A stretch of DNA of 40,307 bases from Megamonas sp. UBA1796 (GTDB lineage: Bacteria > Bacillota > Negativicutes > Selenomonadales > Selenomonadaceae), in the NCBI GenBank assembly GCA_002319795.1, contig DCFU01000015.1:1-40307 (forward strand), written 5' to 3'. Within the stretch, counting starts at the first letter, position 1, and every line of letters begins with the position of its first letter. The notes beneath the pieces are model-generated. The model ran no database searches. It was not told the origin of the DNA and worked only from the letters and a program-made list of their open reading frames with translations. The translations under genes were made by a program, and so were the position numbers. Shown here in pieces: positions 16,520 through 26,345 of the stretch.

Positions 16520-16696
16520 CTAGACAGCCGCTTTTTTTACAGCCATTCTGTTTGCTGCATATGTCCTTAAAGCCGCGGGAGACAGTTCACCTTTTATGAC
16601 TCTTTCCAAAAGATATTTCTCTTCCGTTGAAAAAGAAAATCCCTCTAATTCCAACGATGTAACCGCATTGTCAACAGCTTCTTTCCGGGCCATCAT
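16520..16696 (-). CDS. VbhA-like antitoxin of a Fic toxin
   Basis: A 58-residue helical protein containing SLELEG, which fits the inhibitory motif (S/T)xxxE(G/N) of class I Fic antitoxins, followed by a family-typical STEEKYLLERVIKGELS. In this class a small antitoxin inserts the motif glutamate into the Fic ATP site. The first of two adjacent ATGs is taken, with GGAGGG about 11 bases upstream. A minus-strand promoter with TATGAT or TATAAT near 16740 is likely. Its partner gene is broken, so the antitoxin may survive as a remnant. Confidence 0.75.
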   Translation of the reverse strand: MMARKEAVDNAVTSLELEGFSFSTEEKYLLERVIKGELSPAALRTYAANRMAVKKAAV

Positions 16697-16871
16697 ATCT
16701 CTTCGCACCCTCCCTCTGCTCTATACACATATCATTTCAATTATATCATATCAGGGTCTTTCTTTCCAGCAATTATACATAGAACAAACACTGTGAAAGT
16801 CACACATTCGCTGGTGCGCCAGCTGCTCACGGCACTGCTTTGCTATCATGATTTTTTTACCTTATGCTTTT

Positions 16872-17207
16872 TCATGCTTTTTCTATTTTCACCGCAGTCC
16901 CATAACAAATAACCTCTGTTATGCCCCGGGTCACCTCGTTTGCATCATAACGTACACCAACGATAGCATTTGCACCAATGATACCGTCATTCATATGTTG
17001 AATCATATTTTCAAAAGCTTCCTCACGCGCCTGCTCACAAAGTGTAGTATAAATGGTGATTTTTCCGCCAAATACGCTCTGAAAACTCGCTCCTATATTA
17101 CCAATGACACTTCTTGAACGTACCGTAATACCTCGTACTATGCCGTAATATTCTACAATTTTATACCCATTAAAGTCAAACGTAGTAGTAACAAATCTTT
17201 TATCCAT
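16872..17207 (-). CDS. YbjQ/UPF0145 (DUF74) family protein
   Basis: A 111-residue protein with the pattern of the YbjQ family: VTTTFDFNGYKIVEYYGIVRGITVRS, then GGKITIYTTLCEQAREEAFENMI, then GANAIVGVRYDANEV. Family members form pentameric small barrels; the old name is heavy-metal-binding domain, but the role is unproven. The start at 17207 has AAAGGAGA upstream; the 25 extra codons of the longer frame look non-coding. It lies 81 bases after the 5'-nucleotidase gene on the opposite side of a gene boundary, same strand. Confidence 0.85.
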   Translation of the reverse strand: MDKRFVTTTFDFNGYKIVEYYGIVRGITVRSRSVIGNIGASFQSVFGGKITIYTTLCEQAREEAFENMIQHMNDGIIGANAIVGVRYDANEVTRGITEVICYGTAVKIEKA

Positions 17208-17288
17208 TATGACTTTTTCTCCTTTCTTGTTTGGAAGTATTTTTCTCTTTCTATTAGAACAACTCCACCCATACGCCTGCACAGCGTC

Positions 17289-18851
17289 TTAAGCAGCTTC
17301 CTGCTCTACAGCAGTTTCCAGGCCTGCTCGCTTGATGCGCTGTCCAAAATCTGCCACCGGCACTCCATTTTTATTAAGATAATCCGCAAAGATTTCCTCG
17401 CAGGTTCCATATTCTCCAATGATCCTGGCATTTCTAAGCATATCATAGGCATCTCCACCACTATACATGAAATCATTGACCGTCACTGTATACATTTTGC
17501 GAGAGTCCAGCGGTATTCCCCCTACCAGGACCTCTGACACTCTGTGATCCGGCATTAGCGCAGGCTGGAATGAAAAGCGCAGCCCGCTGACCTGCAGAAA
17601 CCCGCCAAAAGGTTGAGGATATTTACTTACGGAATGCTCAAGCACTGCCTGCAGTACTGCTCCTGAAACTTCTATTTTTTTAACCGTATTACCGAAGGGA
17701 AAAATCGACATCATGTCACGCTTCGTCACATTGCCAGCTGCAAGCCCGCTGCGAATGCCGCCGCCATTTACGAATGCCACATCTGCATTTGTCTCGACGC
17801 GCATCGCATCTGCGCAAAGATCTCCCAACGCCGATTCCGCGAGACGCACAACACCGCGGTCACCAGAGAAGGAACGATCGCTATTCGCGACGACAGAGTC
17901 AAATAAAGGTTGATTCCGTTTCTGGATAGCCGTGAACTTTTGTGCCAAAGCTTCGTCTGGCACAGGTGCGAGTTCCTTGATCTCCTCAGGCGTATAGAGC
18001 CTGGCTGTCTTCGCCACGACCTTGTGCCCCCGGACGACAAAATCCACGCGCCCGAGATTATGGTCATAACAACCCGTCTGGACTATGAGGGTATGTCCAA
18101 CCGTGAGGCCTTGCGGCAATTCCGTATGGCTGTGTCCATCAATAATGATATCGATGCCCGGAACGTCGGATGCAATTTGGTCAGTCGTAACCACTGAGTT
18201 CTTATCAATGCCAATATGCGTAACAGCAATAACAACATCATTGCTTTTACGCAACGCCCTGACCATATCCCGCGCCGATTGTACAGCATCAACAAATTGC
18301 ACATCCTGCACACAGGCTGGTGCTGTTTTATAAGCCGTTTCCGGAGTCGTTAAACCAAAAACAGCGATTTTCACCCCCTGCATCTGAAAGGTTTTATACG
18401 CAGGAAACAAAAGTTTTCCAGTTTTACGATCTACCGTATTCGCACTAAGCAGGGGGAACTTCATCTGTCTGGAGAGTTCTTCCAGCCGTTTAGAACCGTA
18501 ATTGTAATCATGATTACCCGGTACCATACAGTCGTAGCCTGTTTCATTTAACAATGTTACCATATTTTCACCGCGGCTGATATTGATTTCCGGCATACCA
18601 TGCAGCGTATCCCCAGCATCCACCAGCAACGTGTTTGGATTTACCTGTCGTACAGCCTTGACTGCCGCGGCAATCTCCGGCAAGCCGATAGACCGCCCTC
18701 CATCATCCTCTGGTAAAATGCGGCCATGCATATCATTGGTATGCAGAATCGTAATCTCCACATCATCTGCACCTGCAGCCGCCAAACAGTTGGCTGGCAG
18801 CAAAAAAACAGTAAAAACAACTGCAAATAAAATCCATCTGATCTTTTGCAT
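17289..18851 (-). CDS. exported 5'-nucleotidase / 2',3'-cyclic phosphodiesterase family
   Basis: A 520-residue exported enzyme. The signal peptide (MQKIRW, a hydrophobic run, NCLAAA) is followed by a calcineurin-like metallophosphatase domain with HTNDMHG, DAGDT, GNHDYNYG, THIGID and GHSH, and a C-terminal 5'-nucleotidase domain with NGGGIR, IFPFGN and the substrate stack region MYSGGDAYDM. It should hydrolyse nucleotides in the periplasm. No cell-wall sorting signal is present. The start at 18851 is set by GGGAGGC just upstream; 19 extra codons of the longer frame lack a site. The call is at family level; true substrate is not readable. Confidence 0.9.
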   Translation of the reverse strand: MQKIRWILFAVVFTVFLLPANCLAAAGADDVEITILHTNDMHGRILPEDDGGRSIGLPEIAAAVKAVRQVNPNTLLVDAGDTLHGMPEINISRGENMVTLLNETGYDCMVPGNHDYNYGSKRLEELSRQMKFPLLSANTVDRKTGKLLFPAYKTFQMQGVKIAVFGLTTPETAYKTAPACVQDVQFVDAVQSARDMVRALRKSNDVVIAVTHIGIDKNSVVTTDQIASDVPGIDIIIDGHSHTELPQGLTVGHTLIVQTGCYDHNLGRVDFVVRGHKVVAKTARLYTPEEIKELAPVPDEALAQKFTAIQKRNQPLFDSVVANSDRSFSGDRGVVRLAESALGDLCADAMRVETNADVAFVNGGGIRSGLAAGNVTKRDMMSIFPFGNTVKKIEVSGAVLQAVLEHSVSKYPQPFGGFLQVSGLRFSFQPALMPDHRVSEVLVGGIPLDSRKMYTVTVNDFMYSGGDAYDMLRNARIIGEYGTCEEIFADYLNKNGVPVADFGQRIKRAGLETAVEQEAA

Positions 18852-18956
18852 CAAAAAAGCCTCCCTGATAATAATACTATACCCTGACCGATAAAGATCC
18901 AAGAGCAACCAGATGTCAGCTCCGGCAGCAAAAACGGCATTACGCCCTGTTCTTTC

Positions 18957-20927
18957 TCACATAACAGTCCCTGCCTGCTGTTCTCTCTCTGAAAGTGGTA
19001 TTTTCTCCGCTGACAGACTTTCTTCCTTTTTCCATGCAGTAATATCGTGACAATGTAACATGCATACTTCACGATTTTCCGTCCAATGGATACGGGATAC
19101 CGCAGTACGAAGCCAGATCGCACGCTTAGGCATATAGACATCTTTTTTTACCGAATGGAAGGATTCCGGCAGAAATGACATTGGACAAAACGGACAAACC
19201 GTATCATCAGCACCAATAACTGCATAACACGGTTTACCAAGCTGGTCCGTTCCGAAGAATTCAATTGCTTTCCTGTTAGAAAACAAAATCTCATAGGTGT
19301 TTTTATCAATAACATAAATGAATGAATCTATATGATCGAGAATTTCTAACGCCTGCCCATATGACACTTTCATTTTGTCCAGTGATCTCTTTTGGAGCAA
19401 AAAGGTGCTCAATATCTCCGCAGTAAATGACAACGCCTCTATCTCTTCACTTTTCCAGTCCCGCGGATGGGAATTATATTCGAAACCAATAACCCCCTCA
19501 ATACTTCCCTGCTGATACATGGCACATTCCAAAAGTGCTTTCACCGGGCTATCTGCAAAATATTTTTTCAGTTCTGGTGCCAGCAATGCAGTATTCTCTA
19601 CACTAAAGACACCATCTTCGTTAAAATGCTGAAAAAACTTTTCAGCATCTTCCTCAGGAATATGCTGTTGGCTGCTTTGCTGCGAAGGAATCCCTTTCTT
19701 ACACCATTCAAAAGTATTTTCGTACTCCCCTTCCCGGTTGCGCTCCAAAATAAACGTACGACTGATATTGTATCGGATACTGATAATTTCCAAAATTAAG
19801 TTGACTGCTGCATTTGCATCCTGGCTATGGTACAAAATTTTAAAAATATACTCAATGACATTTTCCTGAAAAGCCTTGGAGCGCCGCCTCGTTTTCCTTA
19901 GCTCCAATGACCGATTGCTCACATACTCCGGCATAGGCAAGTCATCATGATAAAACGAACAGGCATTTTTACCATGCTCTTTCACATAGTAAAGTGCCTG
20001 ATCTGCTTTGGAAAAAAGCTCAGCAAAATGCAAACCGTACTGTGGCGAAAGAGCAATCCCTATACTGGCAGACACCTGATAGAGGTCTCCCTGCTCATTC
20101 CTATAGGTACGCTGCAAGACCCGGTTCATATCTTCGGCCTTATGACGAATCACTTCCACATCGCCGATATTTTTGAATAAAACCATGAACTCATCACCGC
20201 CAAAACGGCCAACAATATCCGATTCCCTGAAAGAATCCTGAATAATATGTCCAAGTTCCGCAATCACAGCATCACCAAATAAATGGCCAAAACGATCATT
20301 GATGTCTTTAAAACCATCAATATCGATGATAAGCAGCGCCTGTTGTTTATCACTGATACGAGCATGCTCCAGATAATGCTCCATTAATAGCTGCGTCGTC
20401 TCTTTATTATAAAGTCCTGTCAGCACATCTTTTTGTGCCTGATATAAAAGCTTTTCATAATCCTCTTTTTGCTGATTTATATCCGTCATCATACAGAAAA
20501 CACGTTCTGGCTCTCCTGCGGGGGTAAGACGTAAAAGTAACCGTAGCTGAAACCAACGGCATTCATCATGTATTGTACAAAGTCTCATCTCCAGCTTTTC
20601 ATAACAATTTACTTTTTTATCATATTTTACAGCCTCGATATAACGCTGCAGCAAGTTTTCTTCATTCGAAGGCACAGGAAAAATTTCAGTCAAACTTTTA
20701 CTGAATTCTGCTTTCTGTGGCTCCGGGCCAAAGTTCAGCCGCCAACGATCCGATACGAAAAGACGGTCTGCCGCAATGTCCCACTCAAACATCACGGCCT
20801 GGCTAAGCTCCGCCAAAATCCGGTAACTTTCCATATCGAAACCCCGTTCCCGCTTCAGCATTTTTGCCTCACCTATTGGATGGCGTAAGGTGTTTTTTGA
20901 CAAAAACATCTTTTTCATTCTGCGCAT
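18957..20927 (-). CDS. PAS-GGDEF-PAS diguanylate cyclase, soluble
   Basis: A 656-residue cytoplasmic signalling protein. An N-terminal PAS-like region (about 30-160) leads into a GGDEF domain (about 165-330) with RFGGDEF; the preceding RESD fits the RxxD inhibitory site, so product feedback is expected, unlike in the small cyclase at 3696. A GAF-like region follows (about 360-520), then a second PAS domain with CPFCPMSFLP near the end, a possible redox or metal site. The start at 20927 is chosen because AAGGA lies just before it and the promoter at 20965-20992 would be inside the longer frame. No membrane segment is seen. Confidence 0.85.
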   Translation of the reverse strand: MRRMKKMFLSKNTLRHPIGEAKMLKRERGFDMESYRILAELSQAVMFEWDIAADRLFVSDRWRLNFGPEPQKAEFSKSLTEIFPVPSNEENLLQRYIEAVKYDKKVNCYEKLEMRLCTIHDECRWFQLRLLLRLTPAGEPERVFCMMTDINQQKEDYEKLLYQAQKDVLTGLYNKETTQLLMEHYLEHARISDKQQALLIIDIDGFKDINDRFGHLFGDAVIAELGHIIQDSFRESDIVGRFGGDEFMVLFKNIGDVEVIRHKAEDMNRVLQRTYRNEQGDLYQVSASIGIALSPQYGLHFAELFSKADQALYYVKEHGKNACSFYHDDLPMPEYVSNRSLELRKTRRRSKAFQENVIEYIFKILYHSQDANAAVNLILEIISIRYNISRTFILERNREGEYENTFEWCKKGIPSQQSSQQHIPEEDAEKFFQHFNEDGVFSVENTALLAPELKKYFADSPVKALLECAMYQQGSIEGVIGFEYNSHPRDWKSEEIEALSFTAEILSTFLLQKRSLDKMKVSYGQALEILDHIDSFIYVIDKNTYEILFSNRKAIEFFGTDQLGKPCYAVIGADDTVCPFCPMSFLPESFHSVKKDVYMPKRAIWLRTAVSRIHWTENREVCMLHCHDITAWKKEESLSAEKIPLSEREQQAGTVM

Positions 20928-20964
20928 CAGCTTCCTTTCCGCTTTTCCTTTGAATTCTTTCTTT

Positions 20965-20992
20965 ATTCTACAATACCCGCCCGGATTGTCAA
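20965..20992 (-). promoter_or_regulatory. sigma-70-type promoter of the PAS-GGDEF gene
   Basis: Minus-strand TTGACA (20987-20992), 16 bases, TAGAAT (20965-20970) with an upstream TGT. It supports the start at 20927. Confidence 0.7.
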
Positions 20993-21020
20993 CACTTCGT
21001 AAAACAGGTTTATATCGCAA

Positions 21021-21052
21021 AGGCTTCTGCCATAGATATACAGCAGAAGCCT
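21021..21052. terminator. hairpin after the P1 peptidase gene
   Basis: AGGCTTCTGC (21021-21030) and GCAGAAGCCT (21043-21052) form a perfect 10-bp stem. The T-run after it on the minus strand is short (TTT), so termination may be weak. Confidence 0.55.
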
Positions 21053-21164
21053 CCGAGTGATTTGTACTATACAACAATATTTTTTGTCAAACCATATAAA
21101 ATGGACTATGGCCCCATCGTTTTGACCATAATTTAGATAGTCGACCCTGCATTGGCAGAACTTT

Positions 21165-22166
21165 TCAAGATACGTCCGTTTGACTTACGGTTTGCTCTTT
21201 CAGGCCTAAGCAGTCAGGCAAGTAGTCATTGTCTGCCATTTGTGCTGTGAGCACTGCCCTTTTGATGGCCTCAGCCATGACATCGGCAGCCAAGGTACCG
21301 GTCATATTCATGTCTGCCATGGTTTCACCACAGGAAGCAGCATAGATGGTGTCGCCATCTGCCAGTGTCCCTACCGGATTGATGCAGCGCGCATAAGCAT
21401 TCCTTGTCATCGAAGCAAGCTTTGTGAGCTCGGATTTAGTGAATTTACCATTCGTGATAATAGCACCGATTGTCGTATTATTTTTATGGAACATATCCTG
21501 CGGCACTTTGATTTTATAGAGTTCCTCTTTGGTATCGGCAAAACCTGTACGTCCGGCGTTCATAAGTCCGGCAAGCTTCATGCCCGTTCCTGTATCAAAG
21601 ATATCGCCAAAAGCATTGACTGCTACCACTGCTGCCACCTGCAGCCCGCCAATCCGGACTGCATAGATACCAAGGCCGGATTTCATCGAGCGCTCCATGC
21701 CACAAATCTTACCAACGGTTGCACCTGTGCCAGCACCCCAGGAACCGTTTTTCGGCTTATTGTTCTCCATAGCATCGCAGCAAGCTGCATAGCCCATAGC
21801 TGCATCCGGACGAACGGTCGCGCTGCCATAAGAAAGATCATACAAACTGCTCTGACAGACAATCGGGACAAGCGCAAAACCCGTATCATATCCCATGCCA
21901 TGCTCCTCCAGATACCGCATCACGCCGGTACTGGCTGCCAGACCATAAGCCGATCCACCCGACAGGACAATCGCATGCACCGGTGTCGCAGCCGTAGTTG
22001 GTAAAAGTACCGGCGTTTCACGCGAAGCCGGGCATCCACCGCTGATATCGACCCCGGCGCTGGCCCCTTGCGGAAAAATCAGCACGGTAACGCCCGTCTT
22101 GGCTTTAAAATCTTGTGCATTGCCTATCCGAATCCCTTGCATCTGATTGATACTGATTTCCTCCAT
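21165..22166 (-). CDS. P1-family (S58, DmpA/NylC-like) self-processing peptidase
   Basis: A 333-residue Ntn-type hydrolase. Family blocks are present: TGVTVLIFPQGASAGVDISGG, the GGSAYGLAA segment, GAGTGATVGK, and NNTTIGAIITNGK, where autocleavage before the Thr creates the N-terminal nucleophile, as in 6-aminohexanoate-oligomer hydrolase; then SMTRNAYARCINPVGTLADGDTIYA. The substrate is unknown; relatives cleave beta-amino or omega-amino amide bonds. The ATG at 22166 has AGGAGGTGA upstream. It follows the RpiR gene by 71 bases on the same strand and may belong to the aspartate/fumarate cluster. Confidence 0.88.
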   Translation of the reverse strand: MEEISINQMQGIRIGNAQDFKAKTGVTVLIFPQGASAGVDISGGCPASRETPVLLPTTAATPVHAIVLSGGSAYGLAASTGVMRYLEEHGMGYDTGFALVPIVCQSSLYDLSYGSATVRPDAAMGYAACCDAMENNKPKNGSWGAGTGATVGKICGMERSMKSGLGIYAVRIGGLQVAAVVAVNAFGDIFDTGTGMKLAGLMNAGRTGFADTKEELYKIKVPQDMFHKNNTTIGAIITNGKFTKSELTKLASMTRNAYARCINPVGTLADGDTIYAASCGETMADMNMTGTLAADVMAEAIKRAVLTAQMADNDYLPDCLGLKEQTVSQTDVS

Positions 22167-22237
22167 AGCTGTCACCTCCTATCAAAACAACAAGTCCACA
22201 CCGCATTTATTTCTCGTTATTTTACTATAACCAAGCT

Positions 22238-23116
22238 TCAATCTGAATTCTCATCCTCCATTCTGCAAAAAATATGATTCTGTTTAACATACTGTTCAAA
22301 GCACTCCAGTTGTTGAATAGACTGTTCTCTGCTCTTATGCGAAATTTCTTCAACCAAAACTTCAGATACATAGAGAACCGGACATAGATGTTCAATGTAA
22401 TTCTTATACTCTACATCCATATGAATCGTTATATCTGCAAGCTTTGATATTGAATTTTCCGACTTTGATGTTATACAGATAATAGGTACATGATTTGCGT
22501 GAAAATACTTGGCCAGTTTAAGCGTCATTACCGGAAACCTTGGAAAGACATAGATAAGTGCAACATCCTTTTCCATCATTTGCGACGATGTCGTACTAAA
22601 AACGGCATTACTCCATTGATTAATGTCATATACATTTTTACGTATTTTGGAAAGAGAATATGCCATATAGTCTGCTAAAAAAGATGATCCCTGAAACCCA
22701 ACCACATAGACATTCTGTTGCTTCAGCAATAAATCCACAGCCTTATCAAAGGATTCACGTGAAAATTCACGTTCCACTTTATGAAAATCATATATGCCAG
22801 ACTGGAAAAAGCTTTCTTTTTTTGCATATACGTCAGGCAGTGCATTATTGGAAAAAACCTCTAATGTATTTATTTCCATTTGTACTATACTATGCAATGC
22901 CGACTGCATCTGCGGAAAGCCCGAATAACCAAGCTCTTCAGCAAAACGTATGACTGTGGAGCCACTGACATTCGCTGCCCGGGCAAGTTCCGTTGAATTA
23001 TAAAATGCTACCATTTTATAATTCGCTGAAATATACTGTGCCAACCTGCGCTGTTTTGTCGTTAATTTATCTTTTACGGTTTCTATACGTTTAAAAATAT
23101 TATCCCCATTTACCAT
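22238..23116 (-). CDS. RpiR/MurR-family transcriptional regulator
   Basis: A 292-residue regulator. The N-terminal helix-turn-helix (about 1-75) shows YNSTELARAANVSGSTVIRFAEELGYSGF, the RpiR hallmark. A SIS sugar-phosphate-binding domain follows (VYVVGFQGSSFLADYMA at about 130 onward). The start at 23116 is preceded by GGGGTGG; the 41-codon extension upstream looks non-coding. It lies between the P1 peptidase and the argininosuccinate-lyase-like gene, so it probably controls the lyase cluster; most RpiR effectors are phosphosugars, so the signal here is unclear. Confidence 0.9.
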   Translation of the reverse strand: MVNGDNIFKRIETVKDKLTTKQRRLAQYISANYKMVAFYNSTELARAANVSGSTVIRFAEELGYSGFPQMQSALHSIVQMEINTLEVFSNNALPDVYAKKESFFQSGIYDFHKVEREFSRESFDKAVDLLLKQQNVYVVGFQGSSFLADYMAYSLSKIRKNVYDINQWSNAVFSTTSSQMMEKDVALIYVFPRFPVMTLKLAKYFHANHVPIICITSKSENSISKLADITIHMDVEYKNYIEHLCPVLYVSEVLVEEISHKSREQSIQQLECFEQYVKQNHIFCRMEDENSD

Positions 23117-23193
23117 ATTATATACCACCCCGACTCGGAATCTTATAATGTATCTATTATACCATAAAATTACAACTCCATTTTCAAATTCAT

Positions 23194-23282
23194 ATAGAGC
23201 CATATACATAAAAACTGCACAAAAATCATAATATTGCATTACAATTTTTATGCAGCTTCTATGTATATAAAATATGCTCTAT
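23194..23282. repeat. 89-bp imperfect palindrome between argH-like and rpiR genes
   Basis: Nested arms ATAGAGC/GCTCTAT, TACATA/TATGTA and CTGCA/TGCAG with AAAAAT/ATTTTT are centred near 23235. A long AT-rich hairpin just after the argH-like stop codon could act as its terminator, or be a small mobile remnant. Confidence 0.55.
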
Positions 23283-23303
23283 AAACCTATTATGGTAAAA
23301 TTA

Positions 23304-24767
23304 TTACACGATCTCTTGATATGCACCCTCAACTATACCAATTTTTTCCTGTAACCAATTCTCTTGTGACTTAATTAAAATATCCGATTCATATAACATA
23401 TTCTCCACTGATGCTTCACCCGGACTTCCCAAATTTGTCTTGGCCCTGACGTTCGATGCTGGTTCAAGTACAGCAATAATTTCCTCATCCGTTGCTATGA
23501 GCTCACGCGCTATTACATTTCTTGACGAGGTACGCAGTACGCCTGAATCCATTGCACCAATAGGCTTTCCAGCATCTAAAATCACACCTACCATATCACC
23601 GACGATATCATGGGCTTCCGAAAAAGAAATATCAAATTTGCTTACCAAAAAATCAGCCAAAGCCGTAACTGTACAGAAATTCCCCTTTGCAGCGCTATAA
23701 GCCCGTTCGGTGTTAAATGTTAAATAAGATAAGGTTTCCGTAAAAAGCCTGACGCTGTCAAGACTGGATGAGTATCCAAACCAATATTCTGTATGGCTTT
23801 CAAACAAGTCCATACATAAGGAGAAGGGCGTATTCTTCAAAATTGCACAACCAGAAACAAATGTTCCCATAACATGCGCTGCTTTTGCCCTTATCATTTC
23901 CAGCGTAACCGGATTCTTTTTCTGTGGCATAATACTGCTGCATACGGCGACCTCGCCACCTACTTCAGCATAACCAAATTCATTTGTGCACCAAATATAA
24001 TGATCCTGGACCATGCGACTTATATTAATCATTAAAATAGTAAGTGCGCTCTCCACTTCAAGTAAATAATCCTTTGATCCCACACAATCAAGGTTGTTTA
24101 TTACGATGCCCTCAAACCCCAAAAGCTTCTCCAGTTTTTCCCGATCAATAGGAAACCCTGTCCCTGCAAGTGCTGCTGCGCCAAAAGGAGAAAGATTCGT
24201 TCTTTTATAAGCATCTTCTAATCTGGCAAAATCACGATGCAAAACTCCAATAGCCGCGGTATAGTAGTATCCTACGGTTATTGGTTGTGCTGGCTGCATA
24301 TGTGTATAGCCCGTAATAATTGTATCCTTATATTTATGAGCCAGCACAAGCATACTTTTTTCCAATTCTATGACCTTTTGACAAATTCCCCAAATGGATT
24401 TTCTGGTTTCCATGCGCCAAAGCGTAGCATAAATATCATTGCGGCTTCTACCTGTATGCAGTTTTCCCCCGACTTTAATTCCTATTTTCTGTAACAATTT
24501 TTGTTCCATATTAAAGTAGAGTTCTTCATACTTGCCATCAATATCATCCTCTGAAAAATTCGTACGGACATATTCCAGACCATCAACAATAACCTTCTCC
24601 TCCTCTTCCGTTAAAATCTTTTGAACGAACAACATTTTTGCATATGCTTTATTTAAAAGGATCATTTCCTCAAACCCGTGTTCATATTCCGCAACAATTC
24701 CGGGTTTGGAAATTTTGTCCCTAAAGTATTCGGACATTTCACTTTTTATACGATTTCTACCACGCAT
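23304..24767 (-). CDS. argininosuccinate-lyase-like enzyme (fumarase/aspartase superfamily)
   Basis: A 487-residue lyase with superfamily motifs LHTGRSRND, YTHMQPAQPIT (catalytic His) and SSIMPQKKNP with the catalytic Ser. The enzymes of this family release fumarate by breaking a C-N bond. It lacks the KLWGGRF start of housekeeping ArgH, has V instead of D after KKNP, and no argG is nearby. It sits with two aspartases and a fumarate/succinate exchanger, so a catabolic role on an N-succinyl or aspartate-derived amine is likely. GGAGGCGG precedes the ATG at 24767. Class is firm, the substrate is open. Confidence 0.8.
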   Translation of the reverse strand: MRGRNRIKSEMSEYFRDKISKPGIVAEYEHGFEEMILLNKAYAKMLFVQKILTEEEEKVIVDGLEYVRTNFSEDDIDGKYEELYFNMEQKLLQKIGIKVGGKLHTGRSRNDIYATLWRMETRKSIWGICQKVIELEKSMLVLAHKYKDTIITGYTHMQPAQPITVGYYYTAAIGVLHRDFARLEDAYKRTNLSPFGAAALAGTGFPIDREKLEKLLGFEGIVINNLDCVGSKDYLLEVESALTILMINISRMVQDHYIWCTNEFGYAEVGGEVAVCSSIMPQKKNPVTLEMIRAKAAHVMGTFVSGCAILKNTPFSLCMDLFESHTEYWFGYSSSLDSVRLFTETLSYLTFNTERAYSAAKGNFCTVTALADFLVSKFDISFSEAHDIVGDMVGVILDAGKPIGAMDSGVLRTSSRNVIARELIATDEEIIAVLEPASNVRAKTNLGSPGEASVENMLYESDILIKSQENWLQEKIGIVEGAYQEIV

Positions 24768-24916
24768 CTTACCGCCTCCATATATATCAATGATTTGTTG
24801 AAACATCGGTCCAGCCACTAGGTTTAGCCACCTTTATTCTGCCTTATTTTTCCTTTTTCCCTGGCAAAATTTATCTTCTTCCCTTCCCTACAATTGATTA
24901 TCTTATTTACCTCATA

Positions 24917-26326
24917 TTATTTTGAAATAACTTTGCTGCTCTTACGCCAATCTGTCAGCATTAAAGGATCAAGAAGCTTATCTACGTCTCCATCCTGCAT
25001 AATTTTTTTCTCCCTGACAACTTCCCGGATGGTTTTCTCCTCAGCAACCGCCTTTTGCGCTATAATAGTGCCCTCCGGATAGCCCAGCAATGCTGAGGCA
25101 ACGGTTGCATTTGCCAGTGTATTTTCTGCATATTCAAGACATTTTTCTTTGTTTGCCCTGATACCGGCAATGCAAAGCCTTGTAAACTGTCGGATTCCAC
25201 CAGTTAATAATTTGAATTCTTCTGTAAGGTTTTTGATAATAACCGGTTCCCAAACGTTTAGATCCAATTCTCCACCTTCCACAGCCATCGTTATAGCTAT
25301 GTCATCACCACAAACCTGATAACAAACCTGATTGACTAACTCAGGAATAACCGGATTGACTTTTCCTGGCATAATAGAAGAACCTGGCTGTACCGCTGGC
25401 AAATAAAGTTCCTGAAAACCACAGCGAGGTCCGGAAGATAGCATACGCAGATCGGTGGCAATTTTTCCAAGTCCTGTAGCCAGACTTTTCAGATAACCTG
25501 AGATACGCAGATATTCATCTCCCTGCTGCAAACCATCAAAAAGGTTTTCTTTCTGCATTACAGTAATGCCCGTGACTTTCTCCAGTTGAATATAGACTTC
25601 TTCCATATATCCATCAAATACACCTAATCCGGTTCCTGCGGCTGTACCACCGAGCGGCAGTTTCAAAGGCTCTGAAAACATCAACTTATCTAACAAAGCA
25701 ATATGTCTGGAAATAAACGATTGGTATCCACTGAATTCCTGCCCTAAAGTAATTGGAACTGCATCCTGCAGGCACGTCCTGGAGGCTTTGACAACCTCTT
25801 TCAGTTCATCTGCTTTATTTTTTAAATCTTTTTCCAGTTCCAGCAAAACATTTTTTAAGATCTTCGCATAACGATAGCACGTGATACTGATGGCCGTTGG
25901 AATGACATCATTGGTAGATTGCCCACGATTTACATGTGTGTTGGGATGAACCGCATCATAGCCCTTATGCCCGGTTAAAATTTCATTGGCACGTTTGGCA
26001 AGTACTTCATTCACATTCATATTTGTCGAAGTCGAGCCTCCGCCTTGAAAAACATCAATCCGGAACATTCCTTCCATTTTTCCTTCAATAATTTCATCAG
26101 CTGCCTGGCAAATTGCTGCAGCAATCTTTTGGTCAAGCTTCCCTATGGTATAATTCGTTAGTGCAGCTGCCTTTTTTATCTCAGCGATTGCCCTAAGAAA
26201 ATCTGGAAATTCGTCAATGCTATGGCCCGAAATATCGAAATTACGCTTGGCTCTTTCAGACTGTATGCCATAGTAAACTTCCTCTGGTATGTCCATCTCA
26301 CCCAGACCATCTTTTTCTTTAATCAT
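24917..26326 (-). CDS. aspartate ammonia-lyase-like enzyme, copy 1
   Basis: A 469-residue member of the aspartase/fumarase family; aspartase would give fumarate and ammonia. Motifs: TSTNMNVNEVLA, HPNTHVNRGQSTNDV, and GSSIMPGKVNP with the catalytic Ser loop. The segment that normally reads RT(H/Q)LQDAVP reads RTCLQDAVP. The TSxNMN form points to aspartase rather than fumarase. Start at 26326 has GGGAGA seven bases upstream, placed just after the Dcu stop codon, so the two are coupled in one operon (dcu-aspA). A divergent paralogue lies at 27933. Confidence 0.85.
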   Translation of the reverse strand: MIKEKDGLGEMDIPEEVYYGIQSERAKRNFDISGHSIDEFPDFLRAIAEIKKAAALTNYTIGKLDQKIAAAICQAADEIIEGKMEGMFRIDVFQGGGSTSTNMNVNEVLAKRANEILTGHKGYDAVHPNTHVNRGQSTNDVIPTAISITCYRYAKILKNVLLELEKDLKNKADELKEVVKASRTCLQDAVPITLGQEFSGYQSFISRHIALLDKLMFSEPLKLPLGGTAAGTGLGVFDGYMEEVYIQLEKVTGITVMQKENLFDGLQQGDEYLRISGYLKSLATGLGKIATDLRMLSSGPRCGFQELYLPAVQPGSSIMPGKVNPVIPELVNQVCYQVCGDDIAITMAVEGGELDLNVWEPVIIKNLTEEFKLLTGGIRQFTRLCIAGIRANKEKCLEYAENTLANATVASALLGYPEGTIIAQKAVAEEKTIREVVREKKIMQDGDVDKLLDPLMLTDWRKSSKVISK

Positions 26327-26345
26327 TTGAATCTCTCCCAATTAT

